Of a stretch of DNA of 43,555 nucleotides, positions 8,479-15,858 are shown piece by piece. The notes under the pieces are model-generated. The model was given only the letters and a program-made list of their open reading frames with translations, was not told the DNA's origin and did no database searches. This stretch comes from Actinotalea ferrariae CF5-4 (lineage in GTDB: Bacteria; Actinomycetota; Actinomycetes; Actinomycetales; Cellulomonadaceae). A program made the position numbers and the translations under genes. Numbering within the stretch: the stretch's first letter is position 1; each line of letters opens with the position of its first letter. The stretch covers positions 1-43,555 of the forward strand of contig NZ_AXCW01000014.1 in the NCBI RefSeq assembly GCF_000603945.1, read 5' to 3'.

Positions 8479-8777
8479 CAGGCACCTCCGAGAATCTCAG
8501 CGGGAGTGCCCTCGCTGACCGGCATCCAGTAGTCGAGCTCTCCGTGCACGATGAACCGCTGCTTCAGCGAGAACTCCGGGTGGCACGTGGTGAAAGTGAT
8601 CATGGCGCGAGTAGGTGTGGCGCCCGGCTCGCCGGGGACAGGAGCGACCACCTCGACAGCGGTCGGATCGACGATCCGCGTGTCTGTCACGCGGTAGACG
8701 TACCAGGTGGTCTCCGTCTGCACGACGAGGGGGTCACCGACCTGGAGCTCCTCGACCCGGTTGAACGGTTTGCCGTG
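8478..8777 (-). pseudogene. class E sortase remnant, C-terminal half
   Basis: The minus strand encodes [19 protein letters not shown], then the WYVYRV strand, then the catalytic Cys motif 'TTCHP' and the catalytic Arg motif '[13 protein letters not shown]'. The catalytic His, the membrane anchor and the N-terminus are absent: homology to the intact sortase at 16164-17225 stops at the codon before GKPF (position 8777). Three bases later the next gene begins on the other strand. The two sortase copies differ at many positions, so this is a diverged relative and not a recent duplicate. It cannot be functional. Confidence 0.85.
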
Positions 8778-8780
8778 GGG

Positions 8781-9146
8781 ATGCTGGACCTCGCATCGGT
8801 GGTCCTCGGGTTGCCGATGCTGTGGGCGTTCTCGGTGATGACCTGGTGGCAGACCGCAGAGGTGCGGCACACGTGGCGGTCGAAGGTCGCCGCGTACGCG
8901 GCCGAGCACGGTGAACCGCACCAGGCGCCGCAACGACCCGTGTCACGTCCGTCGCTGGCGAGGTACCTGCAGGCGCTGACCCTGGCGGTCATCCTCTGCC
9001 CGCTCGTCGCGGCCGCCGGTGCGCTGTCCGGTCGCGGCCTGCTCGCTGCGGCGTTGACGTCGTGCGCGGTCAGGGCGGCGAGGGAGTTGCGCGCGAACCT
9101 CGTGGGGATGCGGGATCAGGCCGCGAAGCAGGTCCCGGCGCCCTGA
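8781..9146 (+). CDS. small membrane protein of unknown function
   Basis: A 121-residue protein with a first hydrophobic helix ([20 protein letters not shown]), an Arg/His/Pro-rich loop, and two more helices ([29 protein letters not shown]). I do not recognise the family. The ATG at 8781 lies 3 bases after the point where sortase homology ends, so this gene appears to have lost its original upstream region. It has no CCGCACATC motif and no good ribosome binding site, unlike most genes that follow. The true start could be different, and expression is doubtful. The DUF2637 gene follows in the same direction. Confidence 0.5.
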   Translation: MLDLASVVLGLPMLWAFSVMTWWQTAEVRHTWRSKVAAYAAEHGEPHQAPQRPVSRPSLARYLQALTLAVILCPLVAAAGALSGRGLLAAALTSCAVRAARELRANLVGMRDQAAKQVPAP

Positions 9147-9164
9147 GGCGGACGGGTGGTCGTG

Positions 9165-9175
9165 CCGCACATAGG
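9165..9175 (+). promoter_or_regulatory. element motif, leadered variant (CACATAGG)
   Basis: CCGCACATAGG lies 35 bases before the DUF2637 start, which has its own GGAGGA ribosome binding site. The sequence from here on (ACATAGGTACCGCGAC) is nearly the same as that before the excisionase-like gene (ACATAGGCACCGGGAC at 34846), so the two share a promoter subtype. Confidence 0.6.
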
Positions 9176-9210
9176 TACCGCGACCCCACCCCGCCTCAGG
9201 AGGACCCGTC

Positions 9211-9789
9211 ATGCCCACCGCACCTCGCCGCAACGTCCCTGCCGTGTCCCGACGGGTGGTGGTCGCGTCGCTGGTCGGGACCGTCGTGCTCGCCGTCGGC
9301 GCGTTCGTCCTGTCGTTCGCGTCCCTGACCGACCTGGCGGTCATGGCGGGGATCAACGCGACGCTCGCGTGGATCTGGCCGCTGATCGTCGACGGCCTGA
9401 TCGTCGTCGCGACGATGTCGATCGTGGCCCTCGCGGCGCACGGCCGGCGCGCCCTGTGGTACCCGTGGGCGCTGCTCGCCGGCGGGGCGTTGGTGTCCGT
9501 GGCGGCGAACGCCCTGCACGCGATCCTCGCGGCGGACGGGGTGGTGCCGGCCGTGGTGTCGGCGTTGGTCGCCTCCGTGCCGCCGGTCGTGCTGCTGGCG
9601 GTGACGCACCTGTCGGTGGAGCTGGTCCAGCGATCCGCGGAACCGGTGCCGACCTCCAAGGGTCGCCGCACCCGGGCGGCCACCGCACCGGAGCAGTCCG
9701 GAGCCCTGGACCGAGTCACCGCGCAGCGGACCGCGATCCCAGGCACGGTCGCGCCTGCCGACGGGGAGCCGCTGCCGGCGGCCGCGTGA
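9211..9789 (+). CDS. DUF2637 (SpdB-like) membrane protein
   Basis: The DUF2637 family occurs on actinobacterial plasmids and integrative elements and is related to the SpdB proteins that help plasmids spread through mycelium. Four helices are visible within residues 12-135, with the family pattern 'FVLSFASLTDLAVMAGI' followed by 'LAWIWPLIVDGLIVVATMSIVAL'. The last 55 residues are hydrophilic and rich in Thr/Arg/Pro. A good ribosome binding site (AGGAGGA) lies 7 bases before ATG 9211. It is the one gene in the window that points to a conjugative past for the element. A motif copy at 9165 probably drives it. Confidence 0.8.
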   Translation: MPTAPRRNVPAVSRRVVVASLVGTVVLAVGAFVLSFASLTDLAVMAGINATLAWIWPLIVDGLIVVATMSIVALAAHGRRALWYPWALLAGGALVSVAANALHAILAADGVVPAVVSALVASVPPVVLLAVTHLSVELVQRSAEPVPTSKGRRTRAATAPEQSGALDRVTAQRTAIPGTVAPADGEPLPAAA

Positions 9790-9792
9790 ACC

Positions 9793-10695
9793 TCACCTGG
9801 CGGTGACGTCCTCCAGCCAGGTGCGAAGCGCTGGCCCGGGGCACGCTCGCACCCACGTAGCCAGGTGCCTCAACCTCATGTCGACCTCCCCATCGGGGTG
9901 GCGCTCCTCGAAGTCCCGGAGCATGTCCGCCGCGGCGTCCAGGACCCCGTCACGGGTCGCGTCCTTGCGGCCCCCAACACCGGCGACGGTCAGCACCCAG
10001 TCGTCTGCGCCCCGCTGCTCCAGCCTCACTGGCGGCATCTCCCCCGGGTACTGCTGCCAGGTGCGTCCGGCACCGGGCCAGAGGACCCCGTGCGCGTCGG
10101 CTTGGGCGGTCAACCAGGCGGCGACCCGTGCGAGCTGGGCGTCGGTCAGCGGGGGCAGCGCATCCTCGTCACCGTCGTAGTCGCCCTTGTTGATGTCGGA
10201 GACGTGCTCGGCGAGCCACAGGCAGGTCCGCTCGGTGCTGGATGCCATCCGGTCCGGGAACGGGCCGAGCGGCTCGGTGAGCATGCCGTGCAGCTGCTGG
10301 ACGGCGCCGGGGTCCGCTTGCCCGTCGGTGACGGCGGCGGCCGCGGCCCAGTACGCGAGGTCCCACGGGTGCCGGGCGTCCTCCTTCGCCTGCTGCTGGG
10401 TGCTGTTCCGGCACGCGGCGACCAGGGTCCGGAGGGCGTCACGCACTTCACCGTCCAGGTGACCTTCGACCTCCCGGGCCGCTTCCCGGAAGTCGCGGGT
10501 GCGGGGTCCACCGGCGCCCATGAACCACGAGCTGGTCAACGCGATCCGCTCCCCCGCGGACAGGTGCGCGACCCGTTGGATGACCTCCAGGGCTCGGGTC
10601 CCACCGGGCGCCGCCTCGAGCGTGTCCAGCGCAGCGCGCTGCGCGGCGAGGTCCGGTGCGACGTCCGCGCCGGCCGGTGACGTGGTCTCGGTCAT
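9793..10695 (-). CDS. hypothetical protein, 300 residues
   Basis: I do not recognise this protein. It is soluble and acidic, with an N-terminal helical part, an Ala/Trp-rich middle (DLAYWAAAAAVTDGQADPGAVQQLHGM) and an acidic stretch (NKGDYDGDEDALPPLTDAQ). The ATG at 10695 is preceded by TACGCT with 7 bases between, the arrangement expected for a leaderless mRNA starting at the AUG, and there is no Shine-Dalgarno. An in-frame GTG/ATG further upstream would cross the divergent promoter and is rejected. It is divergent from the YdjM-type gene, whose start lies 60 bases away. Confidence 0.65.
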   Translation of the reverse strand: MTETTSPAGADVAPDLAAQRAALDTLEAAPGGTRALEVIQRVAHLSAGERIALTSSWFMGAGGPRTRDFREAAREVEGHLDGEVRDALRTLVAACRNSTQQQAKEDARHPWDLAYWAAAAAVTDGQADPGAVQQLHGMLTEPLGPFPDRMASSTERTCLWLAEHVSDINKGDYDGDEDALPPLTDAQLARVAAWLTAQADAHGVLWPGAGRTWQQYPGEMPPVRLEQRGADDWVLTVAGVGGRKDATRDGVLDAAADMLRDFEERHPDGEVDMRLRHLATWVRACPGPALRTWLEDVTAR

Positions 10696-10702
10696 GGTTC
10701 GG

Positions 10703-10708
10703 AGCGTA
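10703..10708 (-). promoter_or_regulatory. -10 box of leaderless promoter (TACGCT)
   Basis: TACGCT on the minus strand ends exactly 7 bases before the ATG at 10695. This fits TANNNT with transcription starting at the start codon. The same layout recurs before 13295 and 15806. Confidence 0.55.
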
Positions 10709-10737
10709 GACGTGACCTGCGCGAACGGGCAGGGCTG

Positions 10738-10748
10738 CCGCACATCAG
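10738..10748 (+). promoter_or_regulatory. start-associated motif (CACATCAG, 6 bases before ATG)
   Basis: CCGCACATCAG followed by exactly 6 bases and the ATG at 10755. The fixed spacing picks this ATG over the nearby GTG 10749 and ATG 10758. Confidence 0.7.
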
Positions 10749-10754
10749 GTGAGC

Positions 10755-11528
10755 ATGATGGGAGCCCACCACGCGATCTCCGGTGCCGCCGCCTGGGTGG
10801 CGATCACCTCCACCGCCCCGTACACCCTCGGGTTGGATCCGCTGCCGGCGTCGTCGGTCGTCGTGGGGTCCCTGGTGACCGCCGGCGCGGCGCTGCTGCC
10901 GGACGTGGACCATCACAACGGGACGATCGCTCACTCCGGCGGCCTGGTCACACGGGCTGCGGCCGCGGTCACCCAGACGGCGTCCGGCGGGCACCGTCAC
11001 GGCATGCACTCGATCCTCGCGGTCGTGGGCTTCACCCTCGGGGCTGTCGCGCTGGGCCGGTGGGAGGCGCAGGTGCCGGTGTTCGGGACGATCCCGGCCG
11101 GGTCGGCGCTGCTGCTGCTGGCGTTGGTCGCGTTCGCCACGAAGGCGTTGCGCATCTCGCGCGGTGGGATCGTCAAGCTGTGGACGGGTGCGGCGGTGGT
11201 CGTCGCCGGGGTCCTGTGGTTCGCGCCGGATCAGCTGGCGTGGCTGCCGCTGTCGGTGATGGTCGGCGTGATCGTGCACCTGCTGGGCGACATGCTCACC
11301 AAGGGTGGGGTGCCGCTGCTGTGGCCGTGGATCCCGAAGCCCTCGAAGGCGTGGTCGGCGACTCCGTTCCTGTCGCGGCTGTGGATGAAGAACGGGTACA
11401 TGGCCGTGCCCGTGCTGGGTCGGACCGGCTCGAAGCGGGAGTGGGTGCTGTGCGTGGGTCTGACCGCGTACACCGGCTACGCCTTGCTGGCCACGACCGG
11501 TCTGCTGGTCGTCGGCCCTGTCGCATGA
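10755..11528 (+). CDS. YdjM/DUF457-type membrane-bound metal-dependent hydrolase
   Basis: The family carries an integral-membrane metal site built from His/Asp motifs; E. coli YdjM is SOS-regulated, but the reaction is unknown. Visible motifs are 'GAHHAISGAAAW' at the N-terminus, 'LLPDVDHHNGTIAHS', 'GGHRHGMHS' and 'HLLGDMLTKGGVPLLWPW', all in the usual order, with five to six helices between them. Length of 257 residues is normal. The start is set by the upstream motif. The stop overlaps the NADAR gene by 4 bases (ATGA), so they form one operon. Confidence 0.82.
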   Translation: MMGAHHAISGAAAWVAITSTAPYTLGLDPLPASSVVVGSLVTAGAALLPDVDHHNGTIAHSGGLVTRAAAAVTQTASGGHRHGMHSILAVVGFTLGAVALGRWEAQVPVFGTIPAGSALLLLALVAFATKALRISRGGIVKLWTGAAVVVAGVLWFAPDQLAWLPLSVMVGVIVHLLGDMLTKGGVPLLWPWIPKPSKAWSATPFLSRLWMKNGYMAVPVLGRTGSKREWVLCVGLTAYTGYALLATTGLLVVGPVA

Positions 11529-12109
11529 CCGTCCTGTCCGGCGCTGCGGGCGCGCGAGTGATGTCCGAGGCGTACGCCGACCCGACGATGCTGATCGACC
11601 GGTTCGAGGGTCCTCACGGGTGGCTGTCGAACTTCCACCAGCACCCGCTGGTCCTCGGTGGTGTGCGGTTCGGGTCCGTGGAGCACCTGTTCAACGCGTC
11701 GAAGTCCCTGGACCGTGACGAGCGTGAGCACGTGCGGGCTGCGCCGACACCGGCGGAGGCCAAGCGCCGCGGACGTCGAGTGACGCTGCGGCCTCGGTGG
11801 GACGAGCAGGTGCGGTTCGACGTCATGCGCATGGCGTTGCGCGCGAAGTTCGAGGACCCTGACCTGCGCGGCCTCCTCCTGGGTACCGGTGACGCCCTGC
11901 TCATCGAGGGAACCGGTGACGCCAAGCGCGCCTGGCACGACCAGGTGTGGGGGCAGTGCAGCTGTGACGAGCACCGTGCGTGGCCGGGTCGCAACGAGCT
12001 CGGCCGCGCCCTGATGGGCGTGCGCGCGGACCTGGCGGGGCACCCGGCGGACCGGTGGACCCGCGTGATGGTCACCGGTCACCGACCGCAGCACCTGGAT
12101 CCTGAGTAG
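11525..12109 (+). CDS. NADAR-domain protein, ends at in-frame UAG inside a SLOG domain
   Basis: NADAR (YbiA-like) domains act on ADP-ribose/ribose N-glycosidic bonds and some remove ADP-ribose from nucleic-acid guanosine. The domain is clear: 'FEGPHGWLSNFHQHPL', 'FGSVEHLFNASK', 'TPAEAKRRGRRVTLRPRWDEQVRFDVMRMALRAKF', 'LLLGTGDALLIEG' and 'GRNELGRALMGVRADL'. After a short linker the frame enters a new domain with 'VMVTGHRPQHLDPE', the hallmark start of the YpsA/DUF1273 SLOG fold, and then meets TAG at 12107-12109. The rest of the SLOG domain continues in the same frame at 12110. ATG 11525 overlaps the preceding stop; ATG 11561 is an alternative. Confidence 0.85.
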   Translation: MTVLSGAAGARVMSEAYADPTMLIDRFEGPHGWLSNFHQHPLVLGGVRFGSVEHLFNASKSLDRDEREHVRAAPTPAEAKRRGRRVTLRPRWDEQVRFDVMRMALRAKFEDPDLRGLLLGTGDALLIEGTGDAKRAWHDQVWGQCSCDEHRAWPGRNELGRALMGVRADLAGHPADRWTRVMVTGHRPQHLDPE

Positions 12110-12553
12110 GTGACCTGGGCTCGCGCCGAGCTGGACCGGCTCGCGGTGAAGGTCCGCGACGAGCACCACGCGCAGGTCGCGATCACCGGTGCCGCGCTCG
12201 GGGCGGACACGTGGTGGGCGCGGTCCGCGCGCCGCGCCGGGCTGCGCCTGTGGGCGTACGTCCCGTGCCTGACGCAGGCGGCCCGGTGGCGTCCGGAGGA
12301 CCAGGACACGTGGCGGAAGATGCTCGGCGCCGCCGAACGCACGCTGGTGCTGGCTGCGGACTACGACGTGCGGCTCCTGCACGCCCGCAACGGGTTCATG
12401 GTCCGTGACGCGGACCTGGTGATCGCGGTGTGGGACCCCACGAAGACCACCGGTGGGACGGCCTCAGCGGTGAAGGTGGCGCGCGCCGCCGGCAAGACCG
12501 TCGTCATCGTCGACGTCGCAGCCAGGCGAACACGGATCGAACGCCAGCGGTGA
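12110..12553 (+). CDS. SLOG (YpsA-like) domain, remainder after the UAG
   Basis: SLOG domains bind nucleotides or NAD-derived ligands and are common partners of NADAR in bacterial conflict systems. The sequence continues the domain begun before the stop: 'HAQVAITGAALGADTWWARSARRAGLRLWAYVPC', 'LHARNGFMVRDADLVIAVWD' and 'TGGTASAVKVARAAGKTVVIVD', matching the family's GxALGxD, RNxxMV and GGTA motifs. A GTG follows the TAG directly, so separate translation is possible in principle. But the family's first strand and GHR motif lie upstream, so alone this piece would lack part of its fold. The 3' end overlaps the convergent minus-strand gene by 50 bases. Confidence 0.75.
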   Translation: MTWARAELDRLAVKVRDEHHAQVAITGAALGADTWWARSARRAGLRLWAYVPCLTQAARWRPEDQDTWRKMLGAAERTLVLAADYDVRLLHARNGFMVRDADLVIAVWDPTKTTGGTASAVKVARAAGKTVVIVDVAARRTRIERQR

Positions 12554-13295
12554 GCCCACGCAGCGGGGGCGGCTCCCGGCCCAGGAGGGCTTCGATCTCG
12601 GCCTGACGGGGGTGCATCCCTACGTTGAGCTGGTCGAGGGCGGTGAGGTTCATCCCGCCGAGCTCCGCGCGCATGCGGTCGCTGTCGTTCTGCGCCCACA
12701 CACCGAGCCGGCCGCGCACGGTCCACGTCCGTAGCCGCTTGTCGATCGAGCGGAGCGCTACCGCGACGTCGTGCACGGTGCGGCGCTGCGTCGCGCGCAG
12801 CCCGTAGAACGCGCCCATGTCGAGCACGTACGTGAGCGCCGGCTGCCGCTTCCCGCGCGCGTCACGGCAGCTGACGGTCACGCGGTACCGCTCGGGCAGA
12901 CCTTCCGTTCGGCGCGCCGTCAAGGCGTCGAACAAGGTCCGGATCTCCCCGCCGGGGGCAAGGCTCGGGATGCCTTCGGCCAGGAACGCCAGGTCGCTGA
13001 TGCGACGGCCGGCGGCGTCCTGGTCGATGGAGCTGACCAGCGGCGGGTCGAACGCCAGTCTGACGTCCGTACCGACGGTGGGGCCGAGGTTCCGCACGAC
13101 GAGGTCCACCCCGTGGAAGGCACCCTCGCTGAGCTGCAGCTCGACGTGGATGGCCGGCCGGGCTTGGTCTCTGCGGACACGGCGGGCGATCTCGGTCTGC
13201 ACGACGGCGACGATCAGCGCGACCAGTGCGACGAAGAAGGTCCCGACGGCGGCCGCCGCGGTCCACTCCTCGGGAGTCCAGTCCGGGGCGTTCAC
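12504..13295 (-). CDS. hypothetical protein with one N-terminal membrane helix
   Basis: 263 residues: one helix near residues 13-33 (VGTFFVALVALIVAVVQTEI), then a soluble domain containing 'RPAIHVELQL..VDLVVRNLGPTVGTDVRLAFDPPL', a beta-sandwich-like pattern common in small anchored phage and island proteins, and a C-terminal part rich in Arg. No enzyme motif is visible. The GTG at 13295 is preceded by TACGGT and 7 bases, the leaderless arrangement, with no Shine-Dalgarno. It is divergent from a motif-driven gene at 13350. Confidence 0.7.
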   Translation of the reverse strand: MNAPDWTPEEWTAAAAVGTFFVALVALIVAVVQTEIARRVRRDQARPAIHVELQLSEGAFHGVDLVVRNLGPTVGTDVRLAFDPPLVSSIDQDAAGRRISDLAFLAEGIPSLAPGGEIRTLFDALTARRTEGLPERYRVTVSCRDARGKRQPALTYVLDMGAFYGLRATQRRTVHDVAVALRSIDKRLRTWTVRGRLGVWAQNDSDRMRAELGGMNLTALDQLNVGMHPRQAEIEALLGREPPPLRGLTAGVRSVFAWLRRRR

Positions 13296-13302
13296 GTCGA
13301 CG

Positions 13303-13308
13303 ACCGTA
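13303..13308 (-). promoter_or_regulatory. -10 box of leaderless promoter (TACGGT)
   Basis: TACGGT on the minus strand with 7 bases to the GTG start at 13295. This is the same geometry as at 10703 and 15814. Confidence 0.55.
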
Positions 13309-13332
13309 GCGGTGCGCGCGGCCGGTGACCTG

Positions 13333-13343
13333 CCGCACATCCG
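13333..13343 (+). promoter_or_regulatory. start-associated motif (CACATCCG, 6 bases before ATG)
   Basis: CCGCACATCCG, then 6 bases, then ATG 13350. No Shine-Dalgarno is present. Confidence 0.7.
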
Positions 13344-13349
13344 GCACGC

Positions 13350-13616
13350 ATGGACCATCTGACCGACGACACCAGGGGCGCGTTCCGCGTCACCACGGCA
13401 CGCTCGACGTACACGCTGAACCTCACCGCCCGGACGCTGACCCGGGAAGGGGACCAGGTGCTGGCCGACAACGACATGTTCGTGCTGGCGCAGGTGGAGG
13501 TCGTGAAGGTCGGCGAGAAGATGCAGGTCGTGGTCCTGCACGACGGGCAGTACCGGAGGATCACGTCCTCGGTGGTGCAGTTCATCGCCCCGGTGGTGGT
13601 CCTGCCCGCCGCCTGA
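13350..13616 (+). CDS. small hypothetical protein, beta-rich
   Basis: 88 residues with alternating hydrophobic pattern (YTLNLTARTLTREG, MQVVVLHDGQYRRITSS) that suggests a small beta-barrel or sandwich. I do not recognise it. The start is fixed by the motif 6 bases upstream. A separate motif copy precedes the next gene, so it is probably a single-gene unit. Confidence 0.6.
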   Translation: MDHLTDDTRGAFRVTTARSTYTLNLTARTLTREGDQVLADNDMFVLAQVEVVKVGEKMQVVVLHDGQYRRITSSVVQFIAPVVVLPAA

Positions 13617-13634
13617 CGCAGCACCGGCGCCGTG

Positions 13635-13645
13635 CCGCACATCAG
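13635..13645 (+). promoter_or_regulatory. start-associated motif (CACATCAG, 6 bases before ATG)
   Basis: CCGCACATCAG, then 6 bases, then ATG 13652. Confidence 0.7.
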
Positions 13646-13651
13646 CAGGGC

Positions 13652-14149
13652 ATGACGACCACGCCTGAGCGCCCCGAGCAGCTGCACATGTTCTCCGTCC
13701 GCCACGACATGGGCGTCTCGTTCACGCGCCCGTACGGCCGCACCGACCACCTGTCGGTGATGCTCACCCCGGACAGCGCGCTGGACTGGGGGTTCGAGGA
13801 AGCCTCGGCGCACGTCTCCCCGGAGAACGTCGCCAGGCTCACCCACTGGCTGCTGACCGGCAAGGCGCTGCCGCGTGACGAGCACGTCCCGCGCCCGGTG
13901 GACGCGCTCCTGGACGAGACCGCTGCCGTCCCGGTCCTCGCGAGGGTCGCGGGCGAGCACCTGTACCTGGGGTGGGACGTGGGCCCCGGCGGCTTCACGA
14001 TGATCGGAACCGGTGTGTGCCGCTGCGGGCTGCGGCTCCAGCGCAAGGGCGGACGGTTCCCGGACGTCTCGAAGGACGTGGAGGAGCTCCACCGCGACCA
14101 CGTCGCGCAGGCCCAGCTCGCCGCGCTGCGTGAGGCCCTGACCCGTTGA
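13652..14149 (+). CDS. hypothetical protein with CxC and HxxH pairs
   Basis: 165 residues. The N-terminal part is unremarkable. The C-terminal part has 'GVCRCGLRLQRKG' and, further on, 'EELHRDHVAQAQ', so a CxC/HxxxH set could bind zinc. No family recognised. First gene of a three-gene overlapping operon: its TGA overlaps the TTG start of the next gene. Confidence 0.6.
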   Translation: MTTTPERPEQLHMFSVRHDMGVSFTRPYGRTDHLSVMLTPDSALDWGFEEASAHVSPENVARLTHWLLTGKALPRDEHVPRPVDALLDETAAVPVLARVAGEHLYLGWDVGPGGFTMIGTGVCRCGLRLQRKGGRFPDVSKDVEELHRDHVAQAQLAALREALTR

Positions 14150-14574
14150 GCAGGAGCCTCGAGACCCTGCTGGAGGAGTTCGCCGGCACGGGTGACGCCG
14201 CCCTCTGGGCGGCCTACCCGGACCTGGACGACGCCGGTCAGGCCCGTTCCGACGAGGTGGCGTGCGAGCAGATGTCCCGCCGGTTCGCCGAGCTCGCCGC
14301 CGCCGCGGGGCTCGTGACGTCCCTGGTGCGCGGCTCTGACGCGGACGAACCGCTCGTCGACGAGCACTGGTGGGTGCAGGTCGACGGCGTGAACGTCGAC
14401 TGGACGGCCCGCCAGTTCCACAACCTCGAGCACCCGGCGAACCCCGCGCACGCAGACCTGCCGTGCCCGCTTGTGTGGCGCGGCGCCGAACACCCCGTGG
14501 TGTCGTTCCGCCGGCGCGTGAGCATCCCCACCGACCGTCTCGCCGCACCGGAGGACCTGACATGGCCGACCTGA
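14146..14574 (+). CDS. hypothetical protein, possible transglutaminase/papain-like fold
   Basis: 142 residues. A Cys in 'DEVACEQMSRRFAELA', a His in 'VDEHWWVQVDG' and an Asp in 'VNVDWTARQFHN' follow in the Cys-His-Asp order of transglutaminase/papain-like enzymes, and HWWVQVDGVNVDWTARQF resembles the His-Asp strand pair of that fold. This is an inference only. The TTG start overlaps the stop before it (TTGA); no other start gives the Cys segment with so little lost. Its end overlaps the next gene by 13 bases. Confidence 0.55.
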   Translation: MSRSLETLLEEFAGTGDAALWAAYPDLDDAGQARSDEVACEQMSRRFAELAAAAGLVTSLVRGSDADEPLVDEHWWVQVDGVNVDWTARQFHNLEHPANPAHADLPCPLVWRGAEHPVVSFRRRVSIPTDRLAAPEDLTWPT

Positions 14575-15350
14575 CCACGACCCTCGGCGTGGGCACGACC
14601 CTGCCTGTCGTCGCGATCGGCGACGTGGACGTCGACGGGGTGCCCACGGACCGGGGCTCCCGCCGGCTGCTGCGCCGGGCGAGCCGCATCCTGGCTGCCC
14701 TGCGGGCCGCCGAGGTGCACGGGACGGCCACGATCCATGCGGACGGGGGCACCGTCCTGGGTCTGCGGAGCATCCGGGTGCGGGTCCGCACCAGCGAGGA
14801 CGCGCAGTTCGTCGTGCTCGCCGACACCTACCCCCGAGGGGGTGTCAGCGGACCGGCCGGTGAGTCGGTGAGGGTCGCCGTCCTGGAGCGACCGGACGGG
14901 CGACCCGGCCTGCCGATGCGGACCGGTTCGGTCTGGGTCGACATCGACCGGGGCCCGAGCGCGACACGCTCGGACCTCCTGGGGGCACTGCGGTCGGCGC
15001 TGGCGCCGCAGGTGTGGGCCGCGGTCACGGGCGAGATGGCCCGTGGTCAGCGGGTGGACCTGTACCGAGCCGAACCGAACGGCGGTTCCGGCCTGGTGGT
15101 GGACACGACCGGGCCGGCCGGTCATGTCGTCGGCCATGTGGACTGGGGCGGTCACGTCGGCGAGCTCACGCAACGCACGGGCTCGTCCTGGTCCCGCGGA
15201 GAGGGCGCGTTCGGCCGGTTCCTGACCGCCGAGTTCCGCCGGTCCCTGGACGTCCAGCACGAGCGTGAGGTGTTCGGGCCGTTCATGGAGCGGCTGACGT
15301 CGACCGCCCGCGCGTACTCCGGCCTGCCCGCGGGTGAGGCCGAGGGCTGA
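14562..15350 (+). CDS. hypothetical protein, 262 residues
   Basis: A soluble, Arg-rich protein without recognised motifs: an N-terminal beta-rich part (TLPVVAIGDVDVDGV, TIRVRV-like strands) and a C-terminal helical part (LLGALRSALAPQVWAAVTGEM, FLTAEFRRSLDVQHEREVFGPFMERL). ATG 14562 has a GGAGG site 7 bases upstream, located inside the preceding gene. It is the last gene of the 13652 operon and converges on the MerR-like gene. Confidence 0.6.
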   Translation: MADLTTTLGVGTTLPVVAIGDVDVDGVPTDRGSRRLLRRASRILAALRAAEVHGTATIHADGGTVLGLRSIRVRVRTSEDAQFVVLADTYPRGGVSGPAGESVRVAVLERPDGRPGLPMRTGSVWVDIDRGPSATRSDLLGALRSALAPQVWAAVTGEMARGQRVDLYRAEPNGGSGLVVDTTGPAGHVVGHVDWGGHVGELTQRTGSSWSRGEGAFGRFLTAEFRRSLDVQHEREVFGPFMERLTSTARAYSGLPAGEAEG

Positions 15351-15356
15351 GCCCTG

Positions 15357-15806
15357 CTACGGGGCGCGTCGGGCTTTGCGCAGCGCCTCGTCGTAGCTGC
15401 GCACTCGCCAGACGGTCTCCTCCAGCCGCTGCATGGCGCTGAGCAGCGTGGTCTGGTCGGACCGGTGGGAGTACGCCTTGAACGCCGTCAGGTCGTCACC
15501 CAGCGGCAGAGTCGGCTCCTCCACCGCCATCTCGAGGTCGTTGGCGACCGCCTCCAGCTCGGTGCGAACCCGCGCGAACGCCATCTGCGCCCGTCGCAGG
15601 TGCAACGCCCGCTGCCGCTCGAGGATCTCGATGATCTGTCCCCACTGCGGGACCGCGTCTTCCCGCAGGTAGGCGTGGCCGCTGCCACTGCGGGCAACAC
15701 CGATGAGCTGGTCGTCTTCGATCAGCATGCGGAGCGTGTTCACCGGGATGCCGCAGAGCTTCTGCACCTCGGACAGCTTCAGCAGCTTGACGTCGTCGTC
15801 CCCCAC
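15357..15806 (-). CDS. MerR/Xis-like HTH protein with coiled coil
   Basis: The N-terminal 55 residues (KLLKLSEVQKLCGIPVNTLRMLIEDDQLIGV..GHAYLREDAV) form a helix-turn-helix of the MerR/excisionase type that reads DNA. The rest is helical with coiled-coil character (RQRALHLRRAQMAFARVRTELEAVANDLEMAVEE) and probably dimerises. The GTG at 15806 is preceded by TAGCCT and 7 bases, a leaderless layout, so I reject the much longer frame upstream. It is divergent from the motif gene at 15859, and as a DNA-binding protein inside the motif region it is a candidate regulator of the element. Confidence 0.7.
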   Translation of the reverse strand: MGDDDVKLLKLSEVQKLCGIPVNTLRMLIEDDQLIGVARSGSGHAYLREDAVPQWGQIIEILERQRALHLRRAQMAFARVRTELEAVANDLEMAVEEPTLPLGDDLTAFKAYSHRSDQTTLLSAMQRLEETVWRVRSYDEALRKARRAP

Positions 15807-15813
15807 GGTGCGA

Positions 15814-15819
15814 AGGCTA
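15814..15819 (-). promoter_or_regulatory. -10 box of leaderless promoter (TAGCCT)
   Basis: TAGCCT on the minus strand with 7 bases to the GTG start at 15806 of the HTH gene. The opposite motif copy begins 23 bases further on. Confidence 0.55.
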
Positions 15820-15841
15820 GTGGTGCACGCACCGGCCGGCG

Positions 15842-15852
15842 CCGCACATACG
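15842..15852 (+). promoter_or_regulatory. start-associated motif (CACATACG, 6 bases before GTG)
   Basis: CCGCACATACG, then 6 bases, then GTG 15859. This spacing identifies the start of a gene that would otherwise be called from an upstream site. Confidence 0.65.
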
Positions 15853-15858
15853 CCCTCG

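Noticed and set aside
8211-8780. N-terminal extension of the 8781 gene
   Set aside because: The plus-strand frame is open here only as the complement of the sortase and lnt remnants.
12110-12553. Independent gene starting at GTG directly after the UAG
   Set aside because: The conserved first strand and GHR motif of the SLOG domain lie before the stop in the same frame, so an independent gene would lack part of the fold. It is kept as a listed frame but read as a split protein.
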